64,000 nucleotides of DNA, taken from Rossellomorea sp. SC111. GTDB lineage: Bacteria > Bacillota > Bacilli > Bacillales > Bacillaceae_B. The notes beneath the pieces are model-generated. The model made no database searches and was not told the DNA's origin. It saw only the letters and a program-made list of their open reading frames with translations. Position numbers and translations under genes: made by a program. Location: the NCBI RefSeq assembly GCF_024733565.1, contig NZ_JANIOC010000004.1, forward strand, positions 61,540 through 125,539, read 5' to 3'. Positions 44,237 to 51,420 of the stretch are shown piece after piece; position 1 is the stretch's first letter, and every line of letters begins with the position of its first letter.

Positions 44237-44361
44237 TCGTCTCCGGAAACAGGAATCCTGCCGGTTTCAACTACTTTCATGCGGGTTTCACGATTATCGT
44301 GCGGGAATAGAAAAATTCGTGCCGGATTTGAGATAATCGTGCAGGTTTGTCGAATTTTCTT
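44237..44361. repeat. 20-base-period TCRTGCNGG repeat array B
   Basis: Units begin at 44237 (degenerate), 44256, 44277, 44297, 44317 and 44337, each close to TCRTGCNGG. The array ends with GTCGAATTTTCTT (44349-44361), identical to the border of array A at 15774-15786. No gene is supported in this gap between a phosphatase start and a lipoprotein end. Confidence 0.75.
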
Positions 44362-44391
44362 AACACTGGACCTCGAACATCGATCCCCTGC

Positions 44392-44811
44392 TCAATCTCC
44401 TAAACTCTCCCCTGTCAAAATTTCAAACAATCGGGCTGATTCAGCCTGTGGTAACTGCGCATACTCTCGAGGCCCCTGCATGACTTCGAGCCCATCCTTC
44501 TTCGGACTGATCCACACCTGGTGCAGCACGGCCTTAGCATCGATATTGGGATTTTTAAATTCATAAATAAATCGATAATCAGGAGGACGGATGAAATCTA
44601 CTTGGGCATCCTTCCAAAGGGCATCATGGAGGATTCCCCTTGCCTCTTCCACCTGTTTTGTATCGGTGACCTTGTTAAACTCTTCATACTTATTTTCATC
44701 TCCGACCTGCTTTTCGACGACGATGTTTTGTTTTTCGTGACCTATGTTCGGTTCGTTGTCCTGACAGCCGACCAATAAAATGGCAAGTAAAATGACGGTC
44801 ATTCTTTTCAT
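44392..44811 (-). CDS. Putative lipoprotein
   Basis: 139 residues from ATG 44811 (GAGGA six bases before). Short signal with lipobox LLVGC (about 12-16), then a globular domain ending ARLFEILTGE. Probably anchored on the outer face of the membrane. Family not recognised. Confidence 0.7.
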   Translation of the reverse strand: MKRMTVILLAILLVGCQDNEPNIGHEKQNIVVEKQVGDENKYEEFNKVTDTKQVEEARGILHDALWKDAQVDFIRPPDYRFIYEFKNPNIDAKAVLHQVWISPKKDGLEVMQGPREYAQLPQAESARLFEILTGESLGD

Positions 44812-44823
44812 CCACATTCCTCG

Positions 44824-45294
44824 TCAATCCAAGAGGAGGGCATCGTATAATTCCACACTGACATCAGAAGGGTCCCCAGGCTGGTTTTCTTTTTGATAGA
44901 TTTCGAGATTCCAACTTGTAGTGGAACGGGTATACCCGTTTTCTTTGATCCATTGATGCAGCTGCTCGTAGCTCTGACGGATGCGATGATTCGGTCCCTG
45001 ATGAAGAATCGTGGCATAGGTGTGGGAAGGGATGGTCAAGGTTGTCATGTCTTCTGGAATGTCACTGTATTCACTTACCTGCAATCCAACCCAATAACCG
45101 TCTTCTTCCGGGGACGATTCTTCTACGATAAAGGCGCCTATTTGCTGATCAGGGTGCAGTGCATGATGAATTTCACCCTCTCTTTCTTTCAACTGCTTCG
45201 CCGCTTTCGGGATTTCCACCACGTACTTGTCACCGGGGCAAACGACCCTGAACCCCACTAATTTCACTTCTTCAATCTTTTTGACCTCTGACAT
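44824..45294 (-). CDS. GyrI-like small-molecule-binding protein
   Basis: 156 residues resembling the AraC-type effector-binding (GyrI-like) domain: EVKLVGFRVVCPGD at the start, then YWVGLQVSEYSDIPEDMTTLTIPSHTYATILHQG. Such stand-alone domains bind drugs or lipophilic ligands. It may act as a sequestering or efflux-linked factor, though the ligand is unknown. Confidence 0.78.
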   Translation of the reverse strand: MSEVKKIEEVKLVGFRVVCPGDKYVVEIPKAAKQLKEREGEIHHALHPDQQIGAFIVEESSPEEDGYWVGLQVSEYSDIPEDMTTLTIPSHTYATILHQGPNHRIRQSYEQLHQWIKENGYTRSTTSWNLEIYQKENQPGDPSDVSVELYDALLLD

Positions 45295-45297
45295 GAT

Positions 45298-46089
45298 CTA
45301 CGCCTCCCCTACCCAATCTTTAAGATTTTCCCGAATAAAAGCGATATCCTTCTGATAGTGTTCCACATGCCCTTCTTCTAACATCTTTTGAAAAGCAGGA
45401 TCGCCTTCCCGTGCTTTCCGGTGGATGGTCTGGCATACTGCTTCCAATCGGCGAAGGACCATCTGAAGATCTTCCATTCCGTAATCAATGCCGTATGACT
45501 CAAAGAATCGCCACACTCTTTCTCTGATCCTCGCAGCATCCTGTTCCCGGTCGTAGTGCATAGCGTCACCCGCTTCTGAATAACGGACACGGCTCAAGGG
45601 TACACACGTGTACAGAGTATATGCGATGTCCCATCGTCTTGGACCGGGACCCGCCACATCGAAATCAATGATCCCTACAGGTTGCTGTTTGTTAAAAATA
45701 ATGTTGTATATAGCGAAGTCATTGTGGCATAACACTTCAACCGGCTCTGGTGTGTGATCGATGGGCTGCCAGGCGCTGTCGATTGGAAAATCGCTCACCG
45801 CGTCATGATAGTGTCTGAGCATCTTCGCAATTCCGCTAAGCGCCTCATCTGACCACATATATTCCTTTAACGGATAATTCCCCGCTTCCCCTTCAATAAA
45901 GGATAAGATTTCCCTGCCCTTCTCATCGATGCCGAGAAACGCCGGTGAATGGTGGAATCCTTTCTTTTCGAGATGATTCAGTAGCTTGTGAACCCTGGCG
46001 CTCTCAGGCTTAAGTTCCCGACGGACAGTATTTCCGGAACGGTATACGGTCGATACATTCCCACCGGTTAGTTTTTCTTCCTGTGACAT
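45298..46089 (-). CDS. Aminoglycoside phosphotransferase (APH) family protein
   Basis: 263 residues with kinase-like motifs LCHNDFAIYNIIF (HxDxxxxN) and GIIDFDVAGPGPRRWDIAY. It probably phosphorylates a small alcohol or drug. Its promoter shares the TTTGAAATAATTGG module. Stop abuts the GyrI-like gene start by four bases. Confidence 0.82.
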   Translation of the reverse strand: MSQEEKLTGGNVSTVYRSGNTVRRELKPESARVHKLLNHLEKKGFHHSPAFLGIDEKGREILSFIEGEAGNYPLKEYMWSDEALSGIAKMLRHYHDAVSDFPIDSAWQPIDHTPEPVEVLCHNDFAIYNIIFNKQQPVGIIDFDVAGPGPRRWDIAYTLYTCVPLSRVRYSEAGDAMHYDREQDAARIRERVWRFFESYGIDYGMEDLQMVLRRLEAVCQTIHRKAREGDPAFQKMLEEGHVEHYQKDIAFIRENLKDWVGEA

Positions 46090-46141
46090 GAGGACTACCC
46101 CTTTCCTATTTCCACAAAACCAGTTTGATCCTATAATCCCA

Positions 46142-46170
46142 ATTATTTCAAAAGTCAGACGATTTCACAA
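46142..46170 (-). promoter_or_regulatory. Promoter of the APH-family gene
   Basis: TTGTGA (46165-46170), 17-base spacer, AATAAT (46142-46147) in the shared TTTGAAATAATTGG module. Confidence 0.7.
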
Positions 46171-46189
46171 TCCCCTACTCACTTCAACG

Positions 46190-46217
46190 AAAAAAAACCT
46201 CTCGTTTTCACAAGAGG
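46190..46217 (-). terminator. Terminator of the KAS-kinase operon
   Basis: Leftward CCTCT-TGTGAAAACG-AGAGG followed by eight T, directly after the kinase stop codon. Confidence 0.85.
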
Positions 46218-46218
46218 A

Positions 46219-47949
46219 TCAGTTTTTCTTCGGCAAGAGCATCGTTACGGTCGTTCCCCAGCCTAATTTACTTTTTACTGTCATGTGTCCGTTATAGTCA
46301 TTCATAAGTTTGAAGCAGATGGTGAGTCCGATTCCGGTTCCCTTGTCTTTATTGGTGAAGTAAGGTTCCCCGATCCGGTCGAGGCGCTTCTTGGAGATAC
46401 CTTTCCCGTTGTCGATGATCCGGACCCTGACGCATCCATTCGATTCGTCGAGTTTGAGTTTGATGCTACCCTTTTCCTTGACGGCTTCGAGGCTGTTCTT
46501 GATGGTATTAAGGAGCACCTGTTTAAAATGCGATTCATGAAATGCAACCTGAGTGTCGGACGGAAGGGAACTCGACATGTAGATCCTCTTGTTCTGTTCC
46601 GTGGCGACGGCCTCGAACAGGATCCTGACATGATTGACCTCTTGATGCACATTCAGTTGCATGTCTTCTTCCCGGAGATCTGCTGTATCATTCGCTTCAG
46701 GCTTTGCAAGAAGAAGGAGCTCCTTTAATACCTCATTCACCCGATCGATTTCTTCCAGCATGATTCCTTCGAATGGACTTTCTGCATTTTTTTCTTTCAT
46801 GAGCTGGATGAATCCCCTGACTGTCGTTAGAGGGTTGCGGATTTCATGGGCAATGCTTGCGGCAAGTTCGCCGATGACTTTGCTCTTTTCAGAGGTAAGA
46901 AGAAGCTGTTCATTCTGCTTCTGATTGGTGAAATCTATTCCGTAAAACAGCGTGTACAGTTCCTTATCTTGATAGCGTAAAGTGGTCGATCCCCATTGAA
47001 TATAATGGACATCCCCGTTGATACGGGTCAGCTTTTGCAATTCACCACGAGTGGTTTTCAGTTGATGAGTCTTGATGAACGTGGAGAATTTCATGCCCAT
47101 CATCTGTTCTCCCGAAATCATCAATAAGGCGCAAATGGAATGGTTGATCTTCACGATTCTATTATCTTTATCCAAGACAACCAAATAATTCGGATTGATA
47201 TTCATGATTTCTTCCAGCAGATTGCTTTGTTTCAAGAGACTGTCATTCGCCACATTCAGTTGTTCCGATTGCATCTGGAAGAAGCCGAGAAACAAGAGAA
47301 TCGCTACAAGGATGGAATTGAAGCTTGAATAATATAAAGGTAAGACGCCGAATCCGCTGATGACCCCATTCAAGAATACAAAGAAAGAGCCAAACACAAG
47401 CTTCGCATAAAAAAGACGGAAAAAGGCGTCATTCAATTTTAATGTAAGTCCAAGAAGGCAAAACGTGTGAACAAATACCAATAGGACATTGATGATAAAA
47501 GTAGAGTTAAGCATCCCATACACCGGCATCAAATGAGAAGGAGCGAACGCTGTTTCAGGGACGATTGTATACGAGGTGACCCCGATTGAAGTGAAATTGA
47601 TCCCGTAAACAATGAGACTGAACCCAATGAGGAACAGGAGAATCCCTTTACTAAATAACAGGCGGTATTTCCTTAATTCATCATGACTTTGTACAAGATA
47701 GTATGCAAAATAAGACATGAGCGGCATGATCATGATCGGACCGATTCGGAAGATCCGGAAGGCATGATCGATCAGTTCAGGTGAAAAATAGTCATTGGCG
47801 TACAAAAAGGCAATATCTATCTGCCATAAACATAATAACAATAGAAATAATGATAACGCCTTGGTTAAGGTTGTTTTTGAATAGAATAGTAGTGATCCTG
47901 AAATGATGACAGGAATGAATGAAATTGCGACTAACAGAACAAACTCCAT
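46219..47949 (-). CDS. Sensor histidine kinase with 7TM and PAS domains
   Basis: 576 residues. Seven N-terminal helices (about 1-225), PAS domain (about 245-350), H-box HEIRNPLTTVRGFIQLM (about 371-387), then HATPase with NTIKNSLEAV, DNGKGI and GTGIGL. The H-box is of the sporulation-kinase class. It is the last gene of an operon with a ketosynthase-like gene; TAA-ATG are adjacent. No response regulator is adjacent. Confidence 0.9.
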   Translation of the reverse strand: MEFVLLVAISFIPVIISGSLLFYSKTTLTKALSLFLLLLCLWQIDIAFLYANDYFSPELIDHAFRIFRIGPIMIMPLMSYFAYYLVQSHDELRKYRLLFSKGILLFLIGFSLIVYGINFTSIGVTSYTIVPETAFAPSHLMPVYGMLNSTFIINVLLVFVHTFCLLGLTLKLNDAFFRLFYAKLVFGSFFVFLNGVISGFGVLPLYYSSFNSILVAILLFLGFFQMQSEQLNVANDSLLKQSNLLEEIMNINPNYLVVLDKDNRIVKINHSICALLMISGEQMMGMKFSTFIKTHQLKTTRGELQKLTRINGDVHYIQWGSTTLRYQDKELYTLFYGIDFTNQKQNEQLLLTSEKSKVIGELAASIAHEIRNPLTTVRGFIQLMKEKNAESPFEGIMLEEIDRVNEVLKELLLLAKPEANDTADLREEDMQLNVHQEVNHVRILFEAVATEQNKRIYMSSSLPSDTQVAFHESHFKQVLLNTIKNSLEAVKEKGSIKLKLDESNGCVRVRIIDNGKGISKKRLDRIGEPYFTNKDKGTGIGLTICFKLMNDYNGHMTVKSKLGWGTTVTMLLPKKN

Positions 47950-49125
47950 TTACCTCTCCCCTTTTGCGATCATCATACAGCTGTTGATTCCCCCGTATCC
48001 CTGTGAAGTGATCAGGACACGTTCAATGGAGTGCGGCTGTGCATCCTCCACGACAGATAAGTCCGAAAAATATTCTTTATTATACCCTATTGTTGGTGGA
48101 ATGAACTGCTTTTCCAAACTAATTACAGCGGATATCAGTTGAAAGATACCTGATGCCCCCATGGGATGACCGGTCATTCCCTTTATGGAAGTGATGGGAA
48201 TGGAATGAACCGCGAATCTTTCTTTATATATATCGGCTTCCAAACGATCTTGTTGAAGGATCCCGAGTGCCTGACTGTTGATGTACGATGGGAGTCCTTG
48301 AGATAGACAGTGATCGACCGCTTTCAGTAACATCCTTCCCCCGGGATCAGACTGGTATGGGGACAGGCCGTCCTGGCTCACATACGACAATCCGACTTCT
48401 CCCCTAACCCGGGCTCCTCGCTCTTCAGCAATATTTCTTCTTTCTAGGATCAAGACGCCAGCTCCTTCTGATATGGCAAACCCCTCTCCCGTCGAAAACG
48501 GTCCAGGTGGCCCCTTGTCCACATTGCCTTCAAATAATATCTTCAATCTACTGAATCCATCTACAATCACATCATCCAAGGTCGAATCGGATCCTCCGAC
48601 AATGCACATATCCACCTGATTTGATTCAATGAGCAAGTTCCCCAACTGTACCGCATCGAGACCAGAGGTGCAGCTATTGGCAAGGCTGAACGACATCCCA
48701 TTCACTTGAAAAGCGGCACAGATACTTGATACAAGGGAATAGGAATTCATATTCCCGATTGAAAATACGCTGCTTCGTGTACTTCCCTTACTCACCTTGA
48801 TCGTATCCGATATCGCTCCCCCCGACGATCCGATCACCACTCCGACACGGTAATCCGAGACCGGGAAACGGGACATCAAAAGGGCTTCCTCTGCAGCATA
48901 CAGGACCATTTGGACGGCTTTTGGAAGCCTGCCACCCCGGGGAAGAATACGCTTACACGTTTCGGTTAAATCCTCATCCTCCACTTTTCCCATATACATA
49001 CTCTTCCCCTTAACCTTAAAACGATCCAGGACTATCTTCTTATCCATTAAGACCTCGGTGAATTGGGAAACACTTGAGAACTTTGGACCAATGATACCAT
49101 ACCCTGTAATAACCGCACCTGCCAT
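47950..49125 (-). CDS. Beta-ketoacyl-ACP synthase-like protein with altered active site
   Basis: 391 residues from ATG 49125 (AAGGAAG eight bases before). Thiolase fold with nucleophile Cys (ANSCTSGLDA, about 152), and GHPMGASG with the second His (about 320). The first active-site His, normally NAHGTxT, is replaced by Gln: INSQALG (about 285). Condensation activity may therefore be lost or changed. Directly linked to a sensor kinase gene. Confidence 0.82.
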   Translation of the reverse strand: MAGAVITGYGIIGPKFSSVSQFTEVLMDKKIVLDRFKVKGKSMYMGKVEDEDLTETCKRILPRGGRLPKAVQMVLYAAEEALLMSRFPVSDYRVGVVIGSSGGAISDTIKVSKGSTRSSVFSIGNMNSYSLVSSICAAFQVNGMSFSLANSCTSGLDAVQLGNLLIESNQVDMCIVGGSDSTLDDVIVDGFSRLKILFEGNVDKGPPGPFSTGEGFAISEGAGVLILERRNIAEERGARVRGEVGLSYVSQDGLSPYQSDPGGRMLLKAVDHCLSQGLPSYINSQALGILQQDRLEADIYKERFAVHSIPITSIKGMTGHPMGASGIFQLISAVISLEKQFIPPTIGYNKEYFSDLSVVEDAQPHSIERVLITSQGYGGINSCMMIAKGER

Positions 49126-49254
49126 CCCCACCACTTCCTTTCGCCTACCTATCTATTATTTTACTGAAAAACGAAAGAAAACCATATATATATACCTAGT
49201 GAATTTACGTTATTTTATGGTAAATTAGGATTACTTTTGGAAATAACCTAAAAT

Positions 49255-49282
49255 AACCCGTTTCCTGGGAGAGAAACGGGTT
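49255..49282. terminator. Hairpin possibly ending the SunI-like operon
   Basis: AACCCGTTTC-CTGGGAGA-GAAACGGGTT. Leftward followed by ATTTTAGG, so weak as a terminator. It lies in the 49.1-49.5 kb gap, which otherwise holds one low-confidence ORF. Confidence 0.45.
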
Positions 49283-49307
49283 TGAGCCAGCTGCAGGGAA
49301 ACGTGGA

Positions 49308-49403
49308 ATGGTGATGGAACGTGAAAGAGATTTTTCAACAAACGGTTTATATAATAAGATTCGGGATCATAAGGAGGAAAATCCGGCTCATATTATGGTA
49401 TGA
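49308..49403 (+). CDS. Possible 31-residue ORF
   Basis: ATG 49308 after CAGGGAAACGTGGA, encoding a charged peptide (MERERDF...NKIRDHKEENPAH) to TGA 49403. It lies in a gap with no other gene on this strand. Only the ribosome binding site and residue mix support it. Confidence 0.28.
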   Translation: MVMERERDFSTNGLYNKIRDHKEENPAHIMV

Positions 49404-49517
49404 ACAGGTTGTATCTTCAAAATGTCCCCGAAAAAAAACAGCGGATGAAGAGGACATTAGTCAAAACCACACGTAAAGGATGCTTAAAACGGGGATTTTC
49501 CATTGGTACATCCCGAC

Positions 49518-49595
49518 TCACTTCTTCCCTCCCCTCAAGAGGGATCCAGCAACGGCAGCGATAACATCACCAATCGCAATCAATATCGCAATCAT
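49518..49595 (-). CDS. Tiny hydrophobic peptide
   Basis: 25 residues: MIAILIAIGDVIAAVAGS followed by LLRGGKK. One membrane helix with a basic tail. Its ATG overlaps the stop of the YesK-like gene (TGATG) and AAAGGGTGGGTTG supplies a site, so it is probably translated by coupling. The size and shape resemble small membrane peptides and some toxins, but no function is shown. Confidence 0.5.
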   Translation of the reverse strand: MIAILIAIGDVIAAVAGSLLRGGKK

Positions 49596-49882
49596 CAACC
49601 CACCCTTTCATCAGCTCTAGTCTTCTTCTTTATGAACGGGCTGATTACCGTTCCAATGGCAAGACCAAGAAACGCAGCAATGGCATAGAAACCAATGGCC
49701 ATCCCGTCCCAGCCGCCGACCATGAATATGCTGTAAAGAATGGTTCCGAGACAGACAAAGCCCAATAGTGAAGACAAACTGAATACGATGTAATTACGGG
49801 TATACCTGGCCATCACCACAATCAGGCAAGCTGAGATGAAAAAAAGCACAATGATTGGCAGCCAACCTTCTAACATTAACAT
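49595..49882 (-). CDS. YesK-like membrane protein
   Basis: 95 residues from ATG 49882 (GAGGGGG before it). Three helices and a basic end (KKKTRADERVG), matching the YesK-type small membrane family. Function unknown. It is third gene of the SunI-like operon. Confidence 0.7.
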   Translation of the reverse strand: MLMLEGWLPIIVLFFISACLIVVMARYTRNYIVFSLSSLLGFVCLGTILYSIFMVGGWDGMAIGFYAIAAFLGLAIGTVISPFIKKKTRADERVG

Positions 49883-49907
49883 GTTATTCACCCCCTCGGC
49901 ATGTTCA

Positions 49908-50072
49908 TTAAATCCCTCTGCTAAACCACCAAAAGAAAAAGAGTATCACGACTACAATAAACCACAGCAGGGCAATCACATGTTTTCTTTCCGTTTTTTT
50001 CTTACCTGAGTTAGCAGCAACGATACCGCCGACCAATGGGAAGGAAAAAGCGACCCACATCCAGAAACCCAT
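49908..50072 (-). CDS. Small two-helix membrane protein
   Basis: 54 residues: first helix about 3-20, then GKKKTERKHV, then second helix with FFFWWF. The ATG at 50072 directly abuts the TAG of the SunI-like gene. Too short for routine calling, but its position and hydrophobic pattern support it. Confidence 0.6.
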   Translation of the reverse strand: MGFWMWVAFSFPLVGGIVAANSGKKKTERKHVIALLWFIVVVILFFFWWFSRGI

Positions 50073-50333
50073 CTAACTCGCTTCCATGAATGAGAGGATT
50101 TTGTCTTTCAAACCACCATTGCTTGTAAAGAGAATATACTTTTCCGAATGGGTCTTGATGACGATTCTGTCTGTGTGCCCATAAGGAAATCCGATTCGGA
50201 TGGCTTTCTTAACTTCACCACCATATGTATCATCCAGCGTTACGTCTTTGATTTCTGAAAGAGGGATATCTATTTGACTTAACTGCCATTTGATACGAAG
50301 GTTCTCATTGTTCCTCGATACCTTTACTTCCAT
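50073..50333 (-). CDS. SunI/YnzG-like PH-domain protein
   Basis: 86 residues from ATG 50333 (AGGAGTGATCAGA before it). WQLSQIDIPLSEIKDVTLDDTYGG and IRIGFPYGHTDRIVIKT strongly resemble B. subtilis SunI, which gives immunity to sublancin, and YnzG. First gene of an operon of small membrane proteins. An immunity role is possible but no bacteriocin gene is seen. Confidence 0.72.
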   Translation of the reverse strand: MEVKVSRNNENLRIKWQLSQIDIPLSEIKDVTLDDTYGGEVKKAIRIGFPYGHTDRIVIKTHSEKYILFTSNGGLKDKILSFMEAS

Positions 50334-50397
50334 TCTGATCACTCCTATCTATATAAATATTTACGAGATAAGAATGCAGAAAGTTTCAAATTTTCCC

Positions 50398-50817
50398 CTA
50401 TTTCGAATTTGAAGTCTCTTTCTTCCTTTTGTTTTCAGGTTGCTTTAACCAGTAACGAACCCCTTTTCCAGCCAGCGGTTCGTCATTGTATCTCGGAATC
50501 ACATGCAGGTGAGCGTGGAAAATAAACTGATTGGACACCTCACCGATATTCCAGCCAAGCGTATAACCATCTGGTGAATACGTTTCATCTAAGTATGTCT
50601 TTGCCCGTTGTAACATTTCGTATGTATCGTTCCATTCTTTCTCCGTCAACTCGAATGCATTTGCGTGATGACTTTTCGGTACAATCACGCCGGATCCTTC
50701 CAGTACGTCCTGGTACTTGTTATGTTGCAGGAAATAGCAGGATTCGTTTTCAAATAGGATGTTTTGGTCTATGTCCTTTTCCGGATGGCAGAATGGACAG
50801 GTTTTTTGATTGGTCAT
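50398..50817 (-). CDS. HIT-family protein, zinc-type
   Basis: 139 residues. N-terminal CPFCHPEKD (zinc CxxC), then HIT triad in FHAHLHVIPRY (HxHxH). A nucleotide hydrolase/transferase of the HINT/Fhit type; the natural substrate is unknown. A second HIT gene lies 28 bases upstream. Confidence 0.85.
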   Translation of the reverse strand: MTNQKTCPFCHPEKDIDQNILFENESCYFLQHNKYQDVLEGSGVIVPKSHHANAFELTEKEWNDTYEMLQRAKTYLDETYSPDGYTLGWNIGEVSNQFIFHAHLHVIPRYNDEPLAGKGVRYWLKQPENKRKKETSNSK

Positions 50818-50845
50818 GAGTATTCTCCTTTCTTACTATTAGTTC

Positions 50846-51175
50846 TTATCGCAACGCCTTACCAGAGACAATATGCCAGTGCAGGTGCTTGGAATCCTGA
50901 TAGTCTCCCATATTTGTGACAACTTTACACGCCCCATGCTCACTTGTAACCATTCGTGCTACCTTTTTAATGACGCCTAATAGTTCAATCAATAACTCGT
51001 CATCATCTTCTTCAAGTGTAAGGAGTGAAGGAATATGTTTTTTGGGAATCGCTACGATATGGACGGGATAATACGGCTTAGTATGGTAATAGGCAAGGAC
51101 ATTGTCTGTTTCCAGGACCTTTTTGACTTCTGTACTTCCGCTTAACACTTCATCACAATAAAAATCATTTGACAT
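50846..51175 (-). CDS. HIT-family protein
   Basis: 109 residues with the compact HIT triad HLHWHIV near the end and the opening FYCDEVLSGS. It probably hydrolyses nucleoside phosphoramidates or dinucleotides. Two HIT genes in one operon is notable. Its promoter carries the shared TTTGAAATAATTGG module. Confidence 0.82.
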   Translation of the reverse strand: MSNDFYCDEVLSGSTEVKKVLETDNVLAYYHTKPYYPVHIVAIPKKHIPSLLTLEEDDDELLIELLGVIKKVARMVTSEHGACKVVTNMGDYQDSKHLHWHIVSGKALR

Positions 51176-51208
51176 GGTTTGACCTCCCGGGTACGGTTTC
51201 TACTTCCA

Positions 51209-51237
51209 ATTATTTCAAACCTCTGGCACTTTGACAA
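51209..51237 (-). promoter_or_regulatory. Promoter of the HIT genes
   Basis: TTGTCA (51232-51237), 17-base spacer, AATAAT (51209-51214) inside TTTGAAATAATTGG. Confidence 0.7.
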
Positions 51238-51420
51238 TCCAAAATCCCTATGCTGTTGCCTACTTCACCTCACTGTTCATTTTTGCAAAAATACCCCTTA
51301 CGAACTCTACACAGTGAAACCCCTTTCATTATTGATTAAATGCCCATATACTAGACTCATAAGATGATCATCTAACAAACAAGAATATAAATATGCAAAA
51401 TTAACTAGAGGAGGATCCTC

